Positions 6,902-14,635 of a stretch of 32,671 bases of DNA are shown in pieces. The notes under the pieces are model-generated. The model was not told the DNA's origin, searched no databases, and saw nothing but the letters and a program-made list of their open reading frames with translations. The stretch's first letter is position 1; each line of letters starts with the position of its first letter. The stretch comes from Candidatus Zipacnadia bacterium (GTDB lineage Bacteria > Armatimonadota > Zipacnadia > Zipacnadales > Zipacnadaceae): positions 1 through 32,671 of the forward strand of contig JALGVG010000011.1 of the NCBI GenBank assembly GCA_029819875.1, read 5' to 3'. Position numbers and translations under genes: made by a program.

Positions 6902-8695
6902 CTACCGGCGTTCAAAGCGCCTATCGAGGTAATCAATGCCTAGGGTCAGTATAACCGGATCACCGTGCGGGCAGACAGCGGGTGCCTGCGTGCGCAGCAA
7001 GTCAGCAACCAGTCGCTCCATCTCATCCTGGGACAGCTTCTCGCCCGCCTTCAACGCCCCGTGGCAGGCAATGCTGGCGCGAAGCTGACTGTCATCGAGC
7101 CGCTGGGTGGCGCCGTGCTGGGCCATTTCCTCAATCAGGCCGCGCAATATCTGTTCGACATCGCGGTCGGCTATCACCGCCGGAACGGCCCGCACCAGCA
7201 GGCTGGTTCCGCCGAACGGTTCGATGACGAAGCCCAGCTTCGCCAGGGCTTGTTGATGGTTTTCGGCGGCCGCCAGCTCCGTGGCGGAGAGCTCCAGGGT
7301 CAACGGCACCACCAACAGTTGGCTGCGCACCTGGTCGTCAGCATTCTCCAGGGCCTCGTAGGCGACCCGCTCGGCGGCCCGATGCTGGTCAATCAACAGC
7401 AACTGCTGGCCGAGTTGTGCCACGATGTAGCGATCGGCGTGTTGGCCGAGCACCCGCACGGGCACGTCACCTTCGGCGGCGGCCTGCCACAGGCGCTGCT
7501 GATTGTGTGCTTCCTGGGCCAAGGGAGCGGACTGGTATACCTCCAGGCCCGCTTGCCGGTCATCGAGCAGGTCCCGCGAAGGTCCCAGGCGCAGGCGGCG
7601 GATTCGGCTGCGCTGCTCCTCGTCGGCCGGGGCAAGCCGCCCGGCCGGCAACCGGTCGCGCGGATGCTCCGCCTCCGCCGAGGGGCGTTGTCCCAAGGAA
7701 CGGTAGCCGGCCGCCGCCAGTGCTTCCGCCGCCGCCCGGGAGAGCAAGTTGTGTACCTCCGCCTGATTGCGGAAGCGGACCTCGATCTTGGTGGGATGGA
7801 CATTGGGGTCTACGCTGTGCGGGTCAATGTCAATATGAATGGCGCACAAGGGATTCTTGGCGGCAGGCAGCAGCATTCCGTAAGCCTCGGTCAGCGCGTG
7901 AGAGAGCATCCTGCTGCGGACAAAGCGGCGATTGACGAAGAACAACTGGTGCTGCTTGGTGCTGCGAAACAAGCGGGGGCTGGAGATAAACCCGCTGATA
8001 GCAAGACCGCGCGCCTGCAAGGATATCGGGATGAACTGGCGCGCGCCGGTGCTGCCGTAGATAGCCGCCAGCACGGACAACAGGTCGCCTGAACCGGTTG
8101 AGGTGAACAGGACCGTGCCATTGTGCGTGAACTTGAAAGCAATGTCGGGACGGGCGAGAGCCAGGCGGCTGACCCACTCCTGGCAGTGCCCCCGCTCCGT
8201 GGCGGTGGTGCCCAGGAACTTGCGCCGCGCGGGGGTGTTGAAGAACAACTCGGCGACCTGCACCGTCGTGCCGGCCGGGCAGCCGATGGCCCGCAGGTCT
8301 TCTATCTGCCCGCCGTTGACCACCAGCACATAACCTTCGTCACCGTCGGCAGGGCGGGTTATTATGCGCATGCGGCTGACAGCGGCGATACTGGGCAAGG
8401 CCTCGCCGCGGAACCCCATCGTCACAACTGCCTGCAAGTCGTCCGCCGTACTTATCTTGGAGGTGGCGAAGCGCTGCACGGCGACCACGACGTCTTGGTC
8501 GGTCATTCCGCAGCCGTCATCTACGACCTCAATGAGTTTCTTGCCGCCCTCCTCAATGTTCACCTCGATGCGGCCGGCGCCGGCATCAATGCTGTTTTCC
8601 ACCAGTTCCTTGACCACGCTGGCCGGCCGTTCGACGACCTCGCCGGCGGCGATGCGGTTGGCGACATCTTCGGGCAGCACTTTAACGGTGGGCAT
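6902..8695 (-). CDS. mutL: DNA mismatch repair protein MutL
   Basis: This is a 597-residue MutL. The N-terminal GHKL ATPase has the catalytic Glu in VVKELVENSIDAGA, DDGCGM (59-64) and GFRGEALPSI (94 onward). A linker of about 100 residues leads to the C-terminal dimerisation/endonuclease domain, with the metal-binding motif in the form DQHRAAERVAYE (consensus DQHAxxExxxxE; Ala to Arg) plus ACHGALKAGE and CPHGDPV. The nicking activity of MutH-less bacteria is therefore expected to be intact. No mutS lies in the window. It heads the mutL-miaA-hfq-dapF-dapL run. The ATG lacks a ribosome site and coincides with the predicted transcription start, suggesting a leaderless message. Confidence 0.97.
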   Translation of the reverse strand: MPTVKVLPEDVANRIAAGEVVERPASVVKELVENSIDAGAGRIEVNIEEGGKKLIEVVDDGCGMTDQDVVVAVQRFATSKISTADDLQAVVTMGFRGEALPSIAAVSRMRIITRPADGDEGYVLVVNGGQIEDLRAIGCPAGTTVQVAELFFNTPARRKFLGTTATERGHCQEWVSRLALARPDIAFKFTHNGTVLFTSTGSGDLLSVLAAIYGSTGARQFIPISLQARGLAISGFISSPRLFRSTKQHQLFFVNRRFVRSRMLSHALTEAYGMLLPAAKNPLCAIHIDIDPHSVDPNVHPTKIEVRFRNQAEVHNLLSRAAAEALAAAGYRSLGQRPSAEAEHPRDRLPAGRLAPADEEQRSRIRRLRLGPSRDLLDDRQAGLEVYQSAPLAQEAHNQQRLWQAAAEGDVPVRVLGQHADRYIVAQLGQQLLLIDQHRAAERVAYEALENADDQVRSQLLVVPLTLELSATELAAAENHQQALAKLGFVIEPFGGTSLLVRAVPAVIADRDVEQILRGLIEEMAQHGATQRLDDSQLRASIACHGALKAGEKLSQDEMERLVADLLRTQAPAVCPHGDPVILTLGIDYLDRRFERR

Positions 8696-8701
8696 ACGCT
8701 A

Positions 8702-8730
8702 ATTATAGTCGCCCTTTGCGCTCATCACAA
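8702..8730 (-). promoter_or_regulatory. Near-consensus mutL promoter, predicted leaderless
   Basis: On the minus strand: TTGTGA (8730-8725), exactly 17 nt, then a perfect TATAAT (8707-8702). Six bases separate the -10 from the A of the mutL ATG at 8695, which puts the expected transcription start on the start codon. Confidence 0.7.
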
Positions 8731-8804
8731 CAGCGGCCTGCCAGGCGGTCCCACCCGAAGGCCGGGCAGGGTGAAAAAAATTGCAGGAGCTTGCCGACGC
8801 GCGT

Positions 8805-8838
8805 TGTATATTTGACATAAGTATACACTCTTGATACT
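8805..8838 (+). promoter_or_regulatory. Promoter/operator candidate for the CARDB gene
   Basis: The intergenic region 8696-8901 contains TTGACA (8812-8817) framed by an inverted repeat TGTATA (8805-8810)/TATACA (8822-8827). The only plausible -10 is GATACT (8833-8838) at a short 15-nt spacing, so the promoter call is tentative. The dyad over the -35 looks like an operator. Confidence 0.35.
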
Positions 8839-8901
8839 CCGGTAATTAGGGGCAGCCGGTGAAAGAGCCCTGCTTGCCGGTGGTCTGGGTACCGAAGGGA
8901 A

Positions 8902-10590
8902 GTGGTGATATTGCCAAGAACACGTTTCGTTGTGACGGCAGGATGGCTGATATTGTGCGTTCTCGCCCTGTCGGTGTGGACAAGCGGCATTGCGTCTGCA
9001 CAGGCTGTTAAACCCGGCGCCATATTGCAGGTGCGGCCGCCTATGGGGCTGCTGTTGCTGCGGCGCGGTCCGGACCTAGCCGTGTCAGTCAGCGGCCCGT
9101 CACGGGTGATCCCGGGCCAGAGCCTTCCGCTGAAGGTCACCGTGTACAACAAAGGCACAACAAGGGCACTTGGCACGGCTGATGCGCCTTCTGCAAAGGC
9201 GTACTTCGTGGACATCGTGCTGTCTTCGGATACAACTATCCCGATGCAACTGGCCGTGCAGCCTGTCTACCAGGGGCTGACACAGGAGGATTTCGTGGAG
9301 GATATGCTGATGCTGGGTGCCAGGCTCAGCAACACGCGTTCTGTGGCAGCCGGCAAGCAGACCACCTACACGGTAACGACGCACATTCCAGCGCACACCG
9401 CGCCGGGGCTTTACTACGTGGGGGCTGTAGTGGATCCCGCCCAGAAGGTGGCCGAGACCAACGAAAGCAACAACATCGCGATGTACAGGATCCAGGTGGG
9501 CGCCAGCCGCACGCCCGGAACGTCCGTGCCGCCGGGAGTGAACTACTGGGTTATGCCCTATGCCGTGGGTGGGACAACCATCAACAATATCAAGCCCAGC
9601 GGGCTGACGGACTACATCGATTCGCTGAGCGCGCTGCACATGGTTGATGCGCCGTTCGGCGGACGCCTGGGACTGCGCCACGGCTACGACGGGCGCATAC
9701 CCACTCCCCGGATCGCCTATTACCGCTGGACCTACAAGCGCAAGGGTACAACCCGCTGGCACGAGTTTACCGAACCGGTGGGTGTGCACTACGTCAAGCG
9801 CCGGGGCAGCGTAGTTACGTTCCCCGTTTACGTGCTCGGCCCGTACAGCGTCAACGGCATGAACCTGTACAAATTCAGGCCTCACAACCCGCCGACGGTG
9901 CCGGGGGCGTCCACTTCGTGGCCCACGACAGACTGGTTCGGCGACATATACAGCGGGTTCCTGAATTCGGCAACTCTCCCCGACGGCCCCTATGACATCA
10001 AGCTGGAGATATTCAACCAGGCGGGGCACAAGGTGATGCCCGGCGCTACGACATTCCGCTTCATCGTGCCGACAGGCGTGGCTCCCAACGGCACCATCCT
10101 GACCGCACCGGCAACGGCCACCAGCGACGGGGGGTTCGCCTTCACCATTTACATTGACAACCGCCCCTGTAGTGCCGACATAGATGCGCCGGCAATCGGC
10201 AGCAGGACCGTGGCGGACGAGTGCGGCTTCCTGCTGTATGATCCGTCGCAGCCGGCGACAGCGAGCAATGCAAAGGTGAGGATCGGATTCCACGCTACGC
10301 ATCCAGGCAACCGCGCGATGTTCAGTTTCCGCATCGTGCGGGGGATAAACACTGCTTCAGCCGCCAGCGGCGAGGTGGGAGCGTCAGCGGCCGGAGTTTA
10401 CAGCGGGGACGGGCATGGCAATTTCAGCCATCACTTCGCCAGGACGGAACTACTGGGCCCCAAGTGCCCCGACAAGGCGGCATTTTCCTGCAACTTGCAC
10501 GTATACGCCAAGGCCACCAATGGATGGCGGCAGCGGCTTAACAAGCTCGATGCGCACTTCGTGCGGGCATTTGCCTTGGCGCCGCAATAG
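8902..10590 (+). CDS. Secreted CARDB-domain protein with uncharacterised C-terminal region
   Basis: This 562-residue protein has an N-terminal signal peptide (hydrophobic core ~residues 9-28, likely cleavage after ASA near 34). A CARDB-type Ig-like adhesion domain follows at ~57-200, with the VVDP...VAETNESNN ending typical of CARDB/APHP repeats. Residues ~215-562 match no family I can name. This part contains four cysteines (423, 441, 522, 530), suitable for two disulfides outside the cell, and two beta-rich stretches. It is probably exported and structural or adhesive; no catalytic motif is seen. GTG 8902, GTG 8905 and TTG 8911 are all possible starts; AAGGGA at 8895-8900 fits 8905 or 8911 better. 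It is a single gene, divergent from mutL. Confidence 0.75.
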   Translation: MVILPRTRFVVTAGWLILCVLALSVWTSGIASAQAVKPGAILQVRPPMGLLLLRRGPDLAVSVSGPSRVIPGQSLPLKVTVYNKGTTRALGTADAPSAKAYFVDIVLSSDTTIPMQLAVQPVYQGLTQEDFVEDMLMLGARLSNTRSVAAGKQTTYTVTTHIPAHTAPGLYYVGAVVDPAQKVAETNESNNIAMYRIQVGASRTPGTSVPPGVNYWVMPYAVGGTTINNIKPSGLTDYIDSLSALHMVDAPFGGRLGLRHGYDGRIPTPRIAYYRWTYKRKGTTRWHEFTEPVGVHYVKRRGSVVTFPVYVLGPYSVNGMNLYKFRPHNPPTVPGASTSWPTTDWFGDIYSGFLNSATLPDGPYDIKLEIFNQAGHKVMPGATTFRFIVPTGVAPNGTILTAPATATSDGGFAFTIYIDNRPCSADIDAPAIGSRTVADECGFLLYDPSQPATASNAKVRIGFHATHPGNRAMFSFRIVRGINTASAASGEVGASAAGVYSGDGHGNFSHHFARTELLGPKCPDKAAFSCNLHVYAKATNGWRQRLNKLDAHFVRAFALAPQ

Positions 10591-10731
10591 TCGCCTGTCG
10601 CGCACTTGCGTGGGAAGCTGCTACGACGCCTCCGGGTTGCAGCCCGGGGGCGCCGTTGTGAAACGTCCACTGCCGGGGTGTGCGATCGACCCGCCGGGAG
10701 ACTGCGCCGGGCGCCCGGTGCCTGTCTTTGC

Positions 10732-10760
10732 TTGCGGGGCGGGGGATTTTTTGCTATACT
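10732..10760 (+). promoter_or_regulatory. rpmH promoter
   Basis: TTGCGG (10732-10737), a 17-nt spacer and TATACT (10755-10760, 5/6) lie in a TTTTTT-containing stretch. The predicted start is near 10767, giving rpmH a leader of ~85 nt that begins with a hairpin. Confidence 0.6.
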
Positions 10761-10770
10761 AATATGCGCC

Positions 10771-10816
10771 GCGGTGATACGCTTCCCGGATAAGTTGGCG
10801 TATCACCGCAGTTTTT
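10771..10816 (+). terminator. Strong terminator-like hairpin in the rpmH leader
   Basis: GCGGTGATACGC (10771-10782) and GCGTATCACCGC (10798-10809) form a perfect 12-bp stem with a 15-nt loop. TTTTT (10812-10816) follows two bases later. It can terminate the CARDB transcript, but it also lies 4 nt downstream of the predicted rpmH transcription start and 36 nt before rpmH. Confidence 0.8.
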
Positions 10817-10852
10817 CAGGGTGCCTAATATCCAACACAAACGGCGAAACAT

Positions 10853-10987
10853 ATGAAGCGGACATATCAACCCAAGGTTCGAAAGCGCAAGCGCAAGCAC
10901 GGCTTCCTGGCCAGGATGCGGACGCGCGAGGGCCGGGCCATCATAGCCAGGCGCCGGCGCAAAGGGCGCACGGTACTGGCAAAGTGA
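10853..10987 (+). CDS. rpmH: 50S ribosomal protein L34
   Basis: This 44-residue basic protein begins [20 protein letters not shown] and ends with the family's [12 protein letters not shown]-type tail, a full-length match to L34, a component of the large ribosomal subunit. No clear ribosome site precedes the ATG; the leader contains a strong hairpin. It opens the standard rpmH-rnpA-yidD-yidC-jag cluster, but dnaA is not upstream, where many bacteria carry it. Confidence 0.97.
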   Translation: MKRTYQPKVRKRKRKHGFLARMRTREGRAIIARRRRKGRTVLAK

Positions 10988-11010
10988 TACCTGCCGGGGC
11001 CGGCACCACA

Positions 11011-11349
11011 GTGGCGAAAGTAACGACGCTGCGCAAGCAACGTGACTTCAAGCGCCTGTACGCGCAGGGCCGCAGATTCCGCAGCCCGTTGCTTACGCTG
11101 GTTGTATTGCAGCAGCCGCCCGGTGGCGGAGTGCGTGTCGCGTTCGTGGTGAGCAACAAGGTGGGCAAGGCAGTGACCCGCAACAAGCTGCGGCGGCGGC
11201 TGCGAGAGGCCTTCAGGCGGCTGCTGCCGCGCATCGGATGCGAGGCCGACATTGCAATAATCGCGCGCCAGAAGGCGGCTTGCGCCACCTACCAGGAACT
11301 TGCGGACACACTCTCCGACCTGTTGGCAGGAGCCGGGCTGGTGCATTAG
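11011..11349 (+). CDS. rnpA: Ribonuclease P protein component
   Basis: This 112-residue RnpA, the protein cofactor of RNase P, assists 5' maturation of tRNAs. The LRKQRDFKRLYAQGRRF start, the FVVSNKVGKAVTRNKLRRRLRE signature (the RNR-type motif that binds P RNA) and the terminal L..L segment are present. I chose GTG 11011 because it gives the family's usual five to ten residues before the RDF motif. GTG 10984, overlapping the rpmH stop as GTGA, is a real alternative giving 121 residues, since this genome often uses that overlap. Neither has a strong ribosome site. Confidence 0.94.
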   Translation: MAKVTTLRKQRDFKRLYAQGRRFRSPLLTLVVLQQPPGGGVRVAFVVSNKVGKAVTRNKLRRRLREAFRRLLPRIGCEADIAIIARQKAACATYQELADTLSDLLAGAGLVH

Positions 11350-11363
11350 AAGGTAGCTGCGCC

Positions 11364-11624
11364 ATGCGGCGGTTGGTAGTAGGGTTAATCGGGATTTATC
11401 AACATATTTCGCGTCTACTGCCGCCGGTATGTCGGTTCCGGCCAACATGCAGCGAGTATACACGCATAGCCATCAAAAAGTACGGAATCATCAAGGGTGG
11501 ATGGCTGGGTATCAAGCGAATAGCGCGCTGCAACCCGTTTTGGCCGGGCGGATACGATCCGGTGCCGGGTACCGAAGCAGTGAAGACGGAGAAGAAGAAC
11601 TCCTGTAATCGAGTTGATAAATAG
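11364..11624 (+). CDS. yidD: Membrane protein insertion efficiency factor YidD
   Basis: This 86-residue YidD begins MRRLVVGLIGIYQHISRLLP and has the family hallmarks CRFRPTCSEYTRIAIKKYG, KGGWLGIKRIARCNPFWPGGYDPVP. The amphipathic N-terminal helix places it at the inner membrane face, where it assists YidC-linked insertion. The start ATG 11364 has AAGG 10 nt upstream. Its stop codon is directly followed by the yidC ATG, consistent with coupled translation. Confidence 0.96.
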   Translation: MRRLVVGLIGIYQHISRLLPPVCRFRPTCSEYTRIAIKKYGIIKGGWLGIKRIARCNPFWPGGYDPVPGTEAVKTEKKNSCNRVDK

Positions 11625-13604
11625 ATGACAATCGCATCGTGGTGGTGCCGAGCGATCGCGGTGGTTGCTGCGCTGGCCGTAGCAAGCACGTGCGCCGTTG
11701 CCAAGCCGTTACCGGGCCAAGACGGTTTACCTCCTGAACTTGTAATTGAGGATAACCCGTCGCTGGAGGTACAGGCGCGCCTACTGCGTTCATGCATCGA
11801 ATGGGCCCGACAGAACCAGCCCCGGGGAGGGTTCCTTGAGGGCCTCAAGGGCCTGTTTTCCCGCAAGCCGACGGTATTGCAGGTCAACGTCAGCGACCTC
11901 AGCCAACATCCAGGCCAGTTCGCCGGCCAACTGGTGGCCGTTCATGGCCTCTACGAAAAGATCAGCGAGCAGCGCGGGTTGTTCAGCTCCGGCACCACGG
12001 AGCTGTGCTATATCGCTGTCCCCCAGTCGGTGAGGCCGGTTGGATTCCCCGATGGTAGTGCCGAAGGTCTTCCCACAAAGGTGGAGGGGTTCGTCGAGTC
12101 GGAGGGTGGAGTGCCGGTCATCCACGCCACGTCCATACAACCTTCGGGATTGCTGGCAGTGATACGCCTCGGCCGGGTTCAAGAGCTGCAGGCCCAGCGG
12201 CTGGAGGAACTAAGCGCCGCTATCGCCGCCGAGGCGGGGCTGCAGCCCGGCGACATCGAGGTCGGTATTTGGCGGGCATCAGGGCGCTACGTGGTGCGGG
12301 TGAAAGCCTTGGCGACGCGCGATGGTGACAAGATCCGAGCCGTCGCCGGCAAGGCCCTAGGGCTGGAGCCCAAGCAGGTGGAGCTGGTGGACCTTGAAAT
12401 ATCGCGCGAGACGCAACCCAGCATCATTACCAGCGTCGACAAGTACCAGGAGGCAGCTTCCACCTACGCCCAGATTGGGGGGCAACTAGGCAGCGGTCAC
12501 CTGTACGCCTTCATCCCGTTTGCCAGTACCCATGGTGCACTGTTGGAGATGCAAAAGCTTGCCGACAGGGGAGGACGCAAGCGAGCGGCCAAGCAGCTAA
12601 GTCGCGCGTGGACGCCGTTGACTGCCCGCGACCGAAGGGGCAAGCCGCTGTACTACACGTGGTTGCAGCAGGCAGACGGCAAGTGGCAGAAGGTTGCGGT
12701 GCGCGATGCCATCGCCAAGCCGCTGGACAGCATGAACCGGCAGAGCATCTGGTATAAGCTGGTGGAGCTGTTCGTTCTGCTGGGGGGCGGCAATGCGGCG
12801 ATGGGCATGATATTGCTGGCCGTCATAAGCCGGGTAGCCATCTATCCGCTGACGAAAAAGCAACTGGAATCGGCGGAGAAGATGAAGAGACTGCAGCCGC
12901 AGATTAAGAAGCTGCAGGAGCAATACAAGAGCGACAAGCAGAAGTTCCAAGAGGAATTCTGGAAGCTATGCCAGGCCAACAAGGTGAATCCGCTGGGCGG
13001 ATGCATGCCTTTGTTGGTGCAAATGCCGATTCTTATCCTGATATACCAAGGTATACGCCAATACATCGTCCAGTTCGACAAGGCTTCATTCCTGTGGGTG
13101 CACAACCTGGCACAGCCGGATCTGATACTGTTGTTGTGCTACACCGCCAGCATGGTGTTGTTCCAGCAGATGACGAACAAGACGAACCCGACGGCTTCGA
13201 TGGACCCGCAACAGGCCCAGCAGCAGCGGATGATGACATGGATGATGCCGCTGATGTTCTTTTTCTTCTTCAGAGGGCTGCCGGCTGCATTCATCTTGTA
13301 CTGGCTGGGGACCAACGTCGTATACTTCCTGCAGCAATGGCTATACATGCGGCAGGCGGCGGCACACGGCGAGGCAGTGCCGGTCGGCGCCCAGGCCTCG
13401 GGCAGCGGGGCGGGCGGGGGTTTCAGCGGCTGGATGGCGAAACTGATGAGCAGCGGCCAAGGCGAGGAGGGCCAGCCGCGGTCCACGCAATCGAAGCCCT
13501 CCGGGCAGTTGTCCAGCTACGAGGAGAAGAAGCGGGCGGAGGCGGGCAAGAAGCTGGGCAGGGAGGATGAGCCGAAAAGCAAGCGGCGGCGCGGCCGCAG
13601 GTAA
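11625..13604 (+). CDS. yidC: Membrane protein insertase YidC/Oxa1 with atypical N-terminal region
   Basis: This is a 659-residue protein. Residues 1-26 form a signal/anchor helix. Residues ~27-370 are a long extracytoplasmic region that does not read like the classic YidC P1 beta-supersandwich: ~83-175 looks like a small beta-barrel domain, and ~185-265 is a charged alpha/beta stretch. The conserved 60KD_IMP core spans ~375-577. It has Arg403 in the first core helix (SRVAIYPLTKKQ), a basic coiled cytoplasmic hairpin (~411-445), NPLGGCMPLLVQMPI, and the last helices around MMPLMFFFFF and YWLGTNVVYFLQQ. The C-terminal tail is basic (KSKRRRGRR), as in many YidCs that bind ribosomes. It inserts inner-membrane proteins alone or with Sec. 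It follows yidD with no gap. Confidence 0.95.
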   Translation: MTIASWWCRAIAVVAALAVASTCAVAKPLPGQDGLPPELVIEDNPSLEVQARLLRSCIEWARQNQPRGGFLEGLKGLFSRKPTVLQVNVSDLSQHPGQFAGQLVAVHGLYEKISEQRGLFSSGTTELCYIAVPQSVRPVGFPDGSAEGLPTKVEGFVESEGGVPVIHATSIQPSGLLAVIRLGRVQELQAQRLEELSAAIAAEAGLQPGDIEVGIWRASGRYVVRVKALATRDGDKIRAVAGKALGLEPKQVELVDLEISRETQPSIITSVDKYQEAASTYAQIGGQLGSGHLYAFIPFASTHGALLEMQKLADRGGRKRAAKQLSRAWTPLTARDRRGKPLYYTWLQQADGKWQKVAVRDAIAKPLDSMNRQSIWYKLVELFVLLGGGNAAMGMILLAVISRVAIYPLTKKQLESAEKMKRLQPQIKKLQEQYKSDKQKFQEEFWKLCQANKVNPLGGCMPLLVQMPILILIYQGIRQYIVQFDKASFLWVHNLAQPDLILLLCYTASMVLFQQMTNKTNPTASMDPQQAQQQRMMTWMMPLMFFFFFRGLPAAFILYWLGTNVVYFLQQWLYMRQAAAHGEAVPVGAQASGSGAGGGFSGWMAKLMSSGQGEEGQPRSTQSKPSGQLSSYEEKKRAEAGKKLGREDEPKSKRRRGRR

Positions 13605-13607
13605 GCG

Positions 13608-13627
13608 AGCTGCTGCGCTGCAGCTTT
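13608..13627 (+). other. Small hairpin between yidC and jag
   Basis: AGCTGC/GCAGCT (13608-13613 and 13620-13625) with a 6-nt loop is followed only by TTT. It is too weak to call a terminator; it may trim or attenuate the yidC-jag message. Confidence 0.3.
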
Positions 13628-13646
13628 ACGAAGGGAGCAGGTAACT

Positions 13647-14405
13647 GTGCGCCAGGTGGAAGTTACTGCAAAAAGCATCGAGGAGGCTACCCAGTTAGCT
13701 GCCAACGAGCTCAACGTGGGGGTGGAAGAGATCGAGATAGAGGTGATTGACAGGCCGCGCAAGATACTGGGCCTGCTTGGCAGCGGTGAATACCACATCC
13801 GGGCATGGGTGCGTGAGGCGGGCACGCAAGCGCCGCAGGCTGCAACAGAGCCCGAAGCCGCACAACCCGAGTCAGAAGGCGAAGCGGAGAGTGCGCCCCA
13901 GGAGGAGCAGCCAGCCCCTGAGTCCGGTGCACAGGTGGTTGCCCAGCGCGCGGTAAAGGTGTGCCAGGACATTATTGACCTCATCGGCCTGCAGGCCGAG
14001 GCTGCAATTACCTCAGTAGAAGAGAAAGAGGTCAACATTAAGCTGGAGGGCGAGGGGTTGGGGCTGCTCATCGGGCGGCACGGGGCCACGCTGGACGCCC
14101 TGCAGTTGCTGGTGGCGATTATCGCCAACCGGGGGCTGCAGGATGGCGCCCGTGTTATCATTGACGCCGAAAACTACCGGCAGCGCCGGCGCGAGATGCT
14201 GGAGCGGCTGGCGCATACGCAGGCCGAGAAGGCCAAGCGCACCGGCAAGGAGGTCGTTATCCCGGACTTGAAGGCGTTCGAGCGGCGGATAGTTCACTTG
14301 GCATTGGCCGACGATCCGCACGTGCGAACCTACTCCGAAGGTCACGGCGAGGCGCGGCAGTTGGTAATATCGCCGGAGGAGCCTCCTCCCAACCCCGAAC
14401 AATAG
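13647..14405 (+). CDS. khpB: RNA-binding protein Jag/KhpB (Jag_N, KH, R3H)
   Basis: This is a 252-residue Jag/KhpB. It has an N-terminal Jag_N domain (~1-52, with RPRKILGLLGSGEYHIRAWV), a low-complexity acidic Glu/Ala/Pro linker (~55-100), a KH domain with the GxxG-type loop LIGRHGATLDALQ, and a C-terminal R3H domain with FERRIVHLAL and RTYSEG. In Firmicutes KhpB pairs with KhpA and affects cell elongation and RNA regulation. The start is GTG 13647 with an AAGGGAGCAGG-type ribosome site upstream. It closes the rpmH cluster, the usual position next to yidC. Confidence 0.94.
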   Translation: MRQVEVTAKSIEEATQLAANELNVGVEEIEIEVIDRPRKILGLLGSGEYHIRAWVREAGTQAPQAATEPEAAQPESEGEAESAPQEEQPAPESGAQVVAQRAVKVCQDIIDLIGLQAEAAITSVEEKEVNIKLEGEGLGLLIGRHGATLDALQLLVAIIANRGLQDGARVIIDAENYRQRRREMLERLAHTQAEKAKRTGKEVVIPDLKAFERRIVHLALADDPHVRTYSEGHGEARQLVISPEEPPPNPEQ

Positions 14406-14435
14406 AAACCACATTGCCAGCTCGCTGATGCAAAA

Positions 14436-14480
14436 GAGCCGGTCCGCACAGGTTCTGTGCTGACCGGCTTGTTGTTTGTG
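14436..14480 (+). terminator. Intrinsic terminator after jag
   Basis: AGCCGGTC/GACCGGCT (14437-14444 and 14462-14469) continues, after one mismatch, into GCACAG/CTGTGC with a 3-nt loop, followed by a T-rich TGTTGTTTGTG. AAAA on the other side gives it partial bidirectional character. Confidence 0.8.
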
Positions 14481-14572
14481 AGATTACGAGGGGCGCTTCC
14501 ACTCCCCGACACAAGCAAGTCAGCGCCGGCTGTCGCCCTTGCGGTCATCGCTGATACAGCCGAAAGAGCGGC

Positions 14573-14612
14573 AAAAAGACGGCCGGGACACAGCCGCTGC
14601 CGTGCCCCGGCC
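14573..14612 (-). terminator. Intrinsic terminator after hppA
   Basis: GGCCGGG/CCCGGCC (14581-14587 and 14606-14612), a mismatch and CAC/GTG form a stem that is followed, on the minus strand, by TTTTT (14577-14573). It lies 24 nt beyond the hppA stop. With the jag terminator it fills the 230-bp convergent gap, where I see no gene. Confidence 0.7.
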
Positions 14613-14635
14613 CCGTGGCTTGCCGATATTCGATA

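Noticed and set aside
10606-11010. Open frame extending rnpA upstream through rpmH, resembling the overlapping rnpA/rpmH of Thermus
   Set aside because: No start codon lies near the rpmH start in that frame and the translated sequence is not RnpA-like; open shadow frames are common in GC-rich rpmH.
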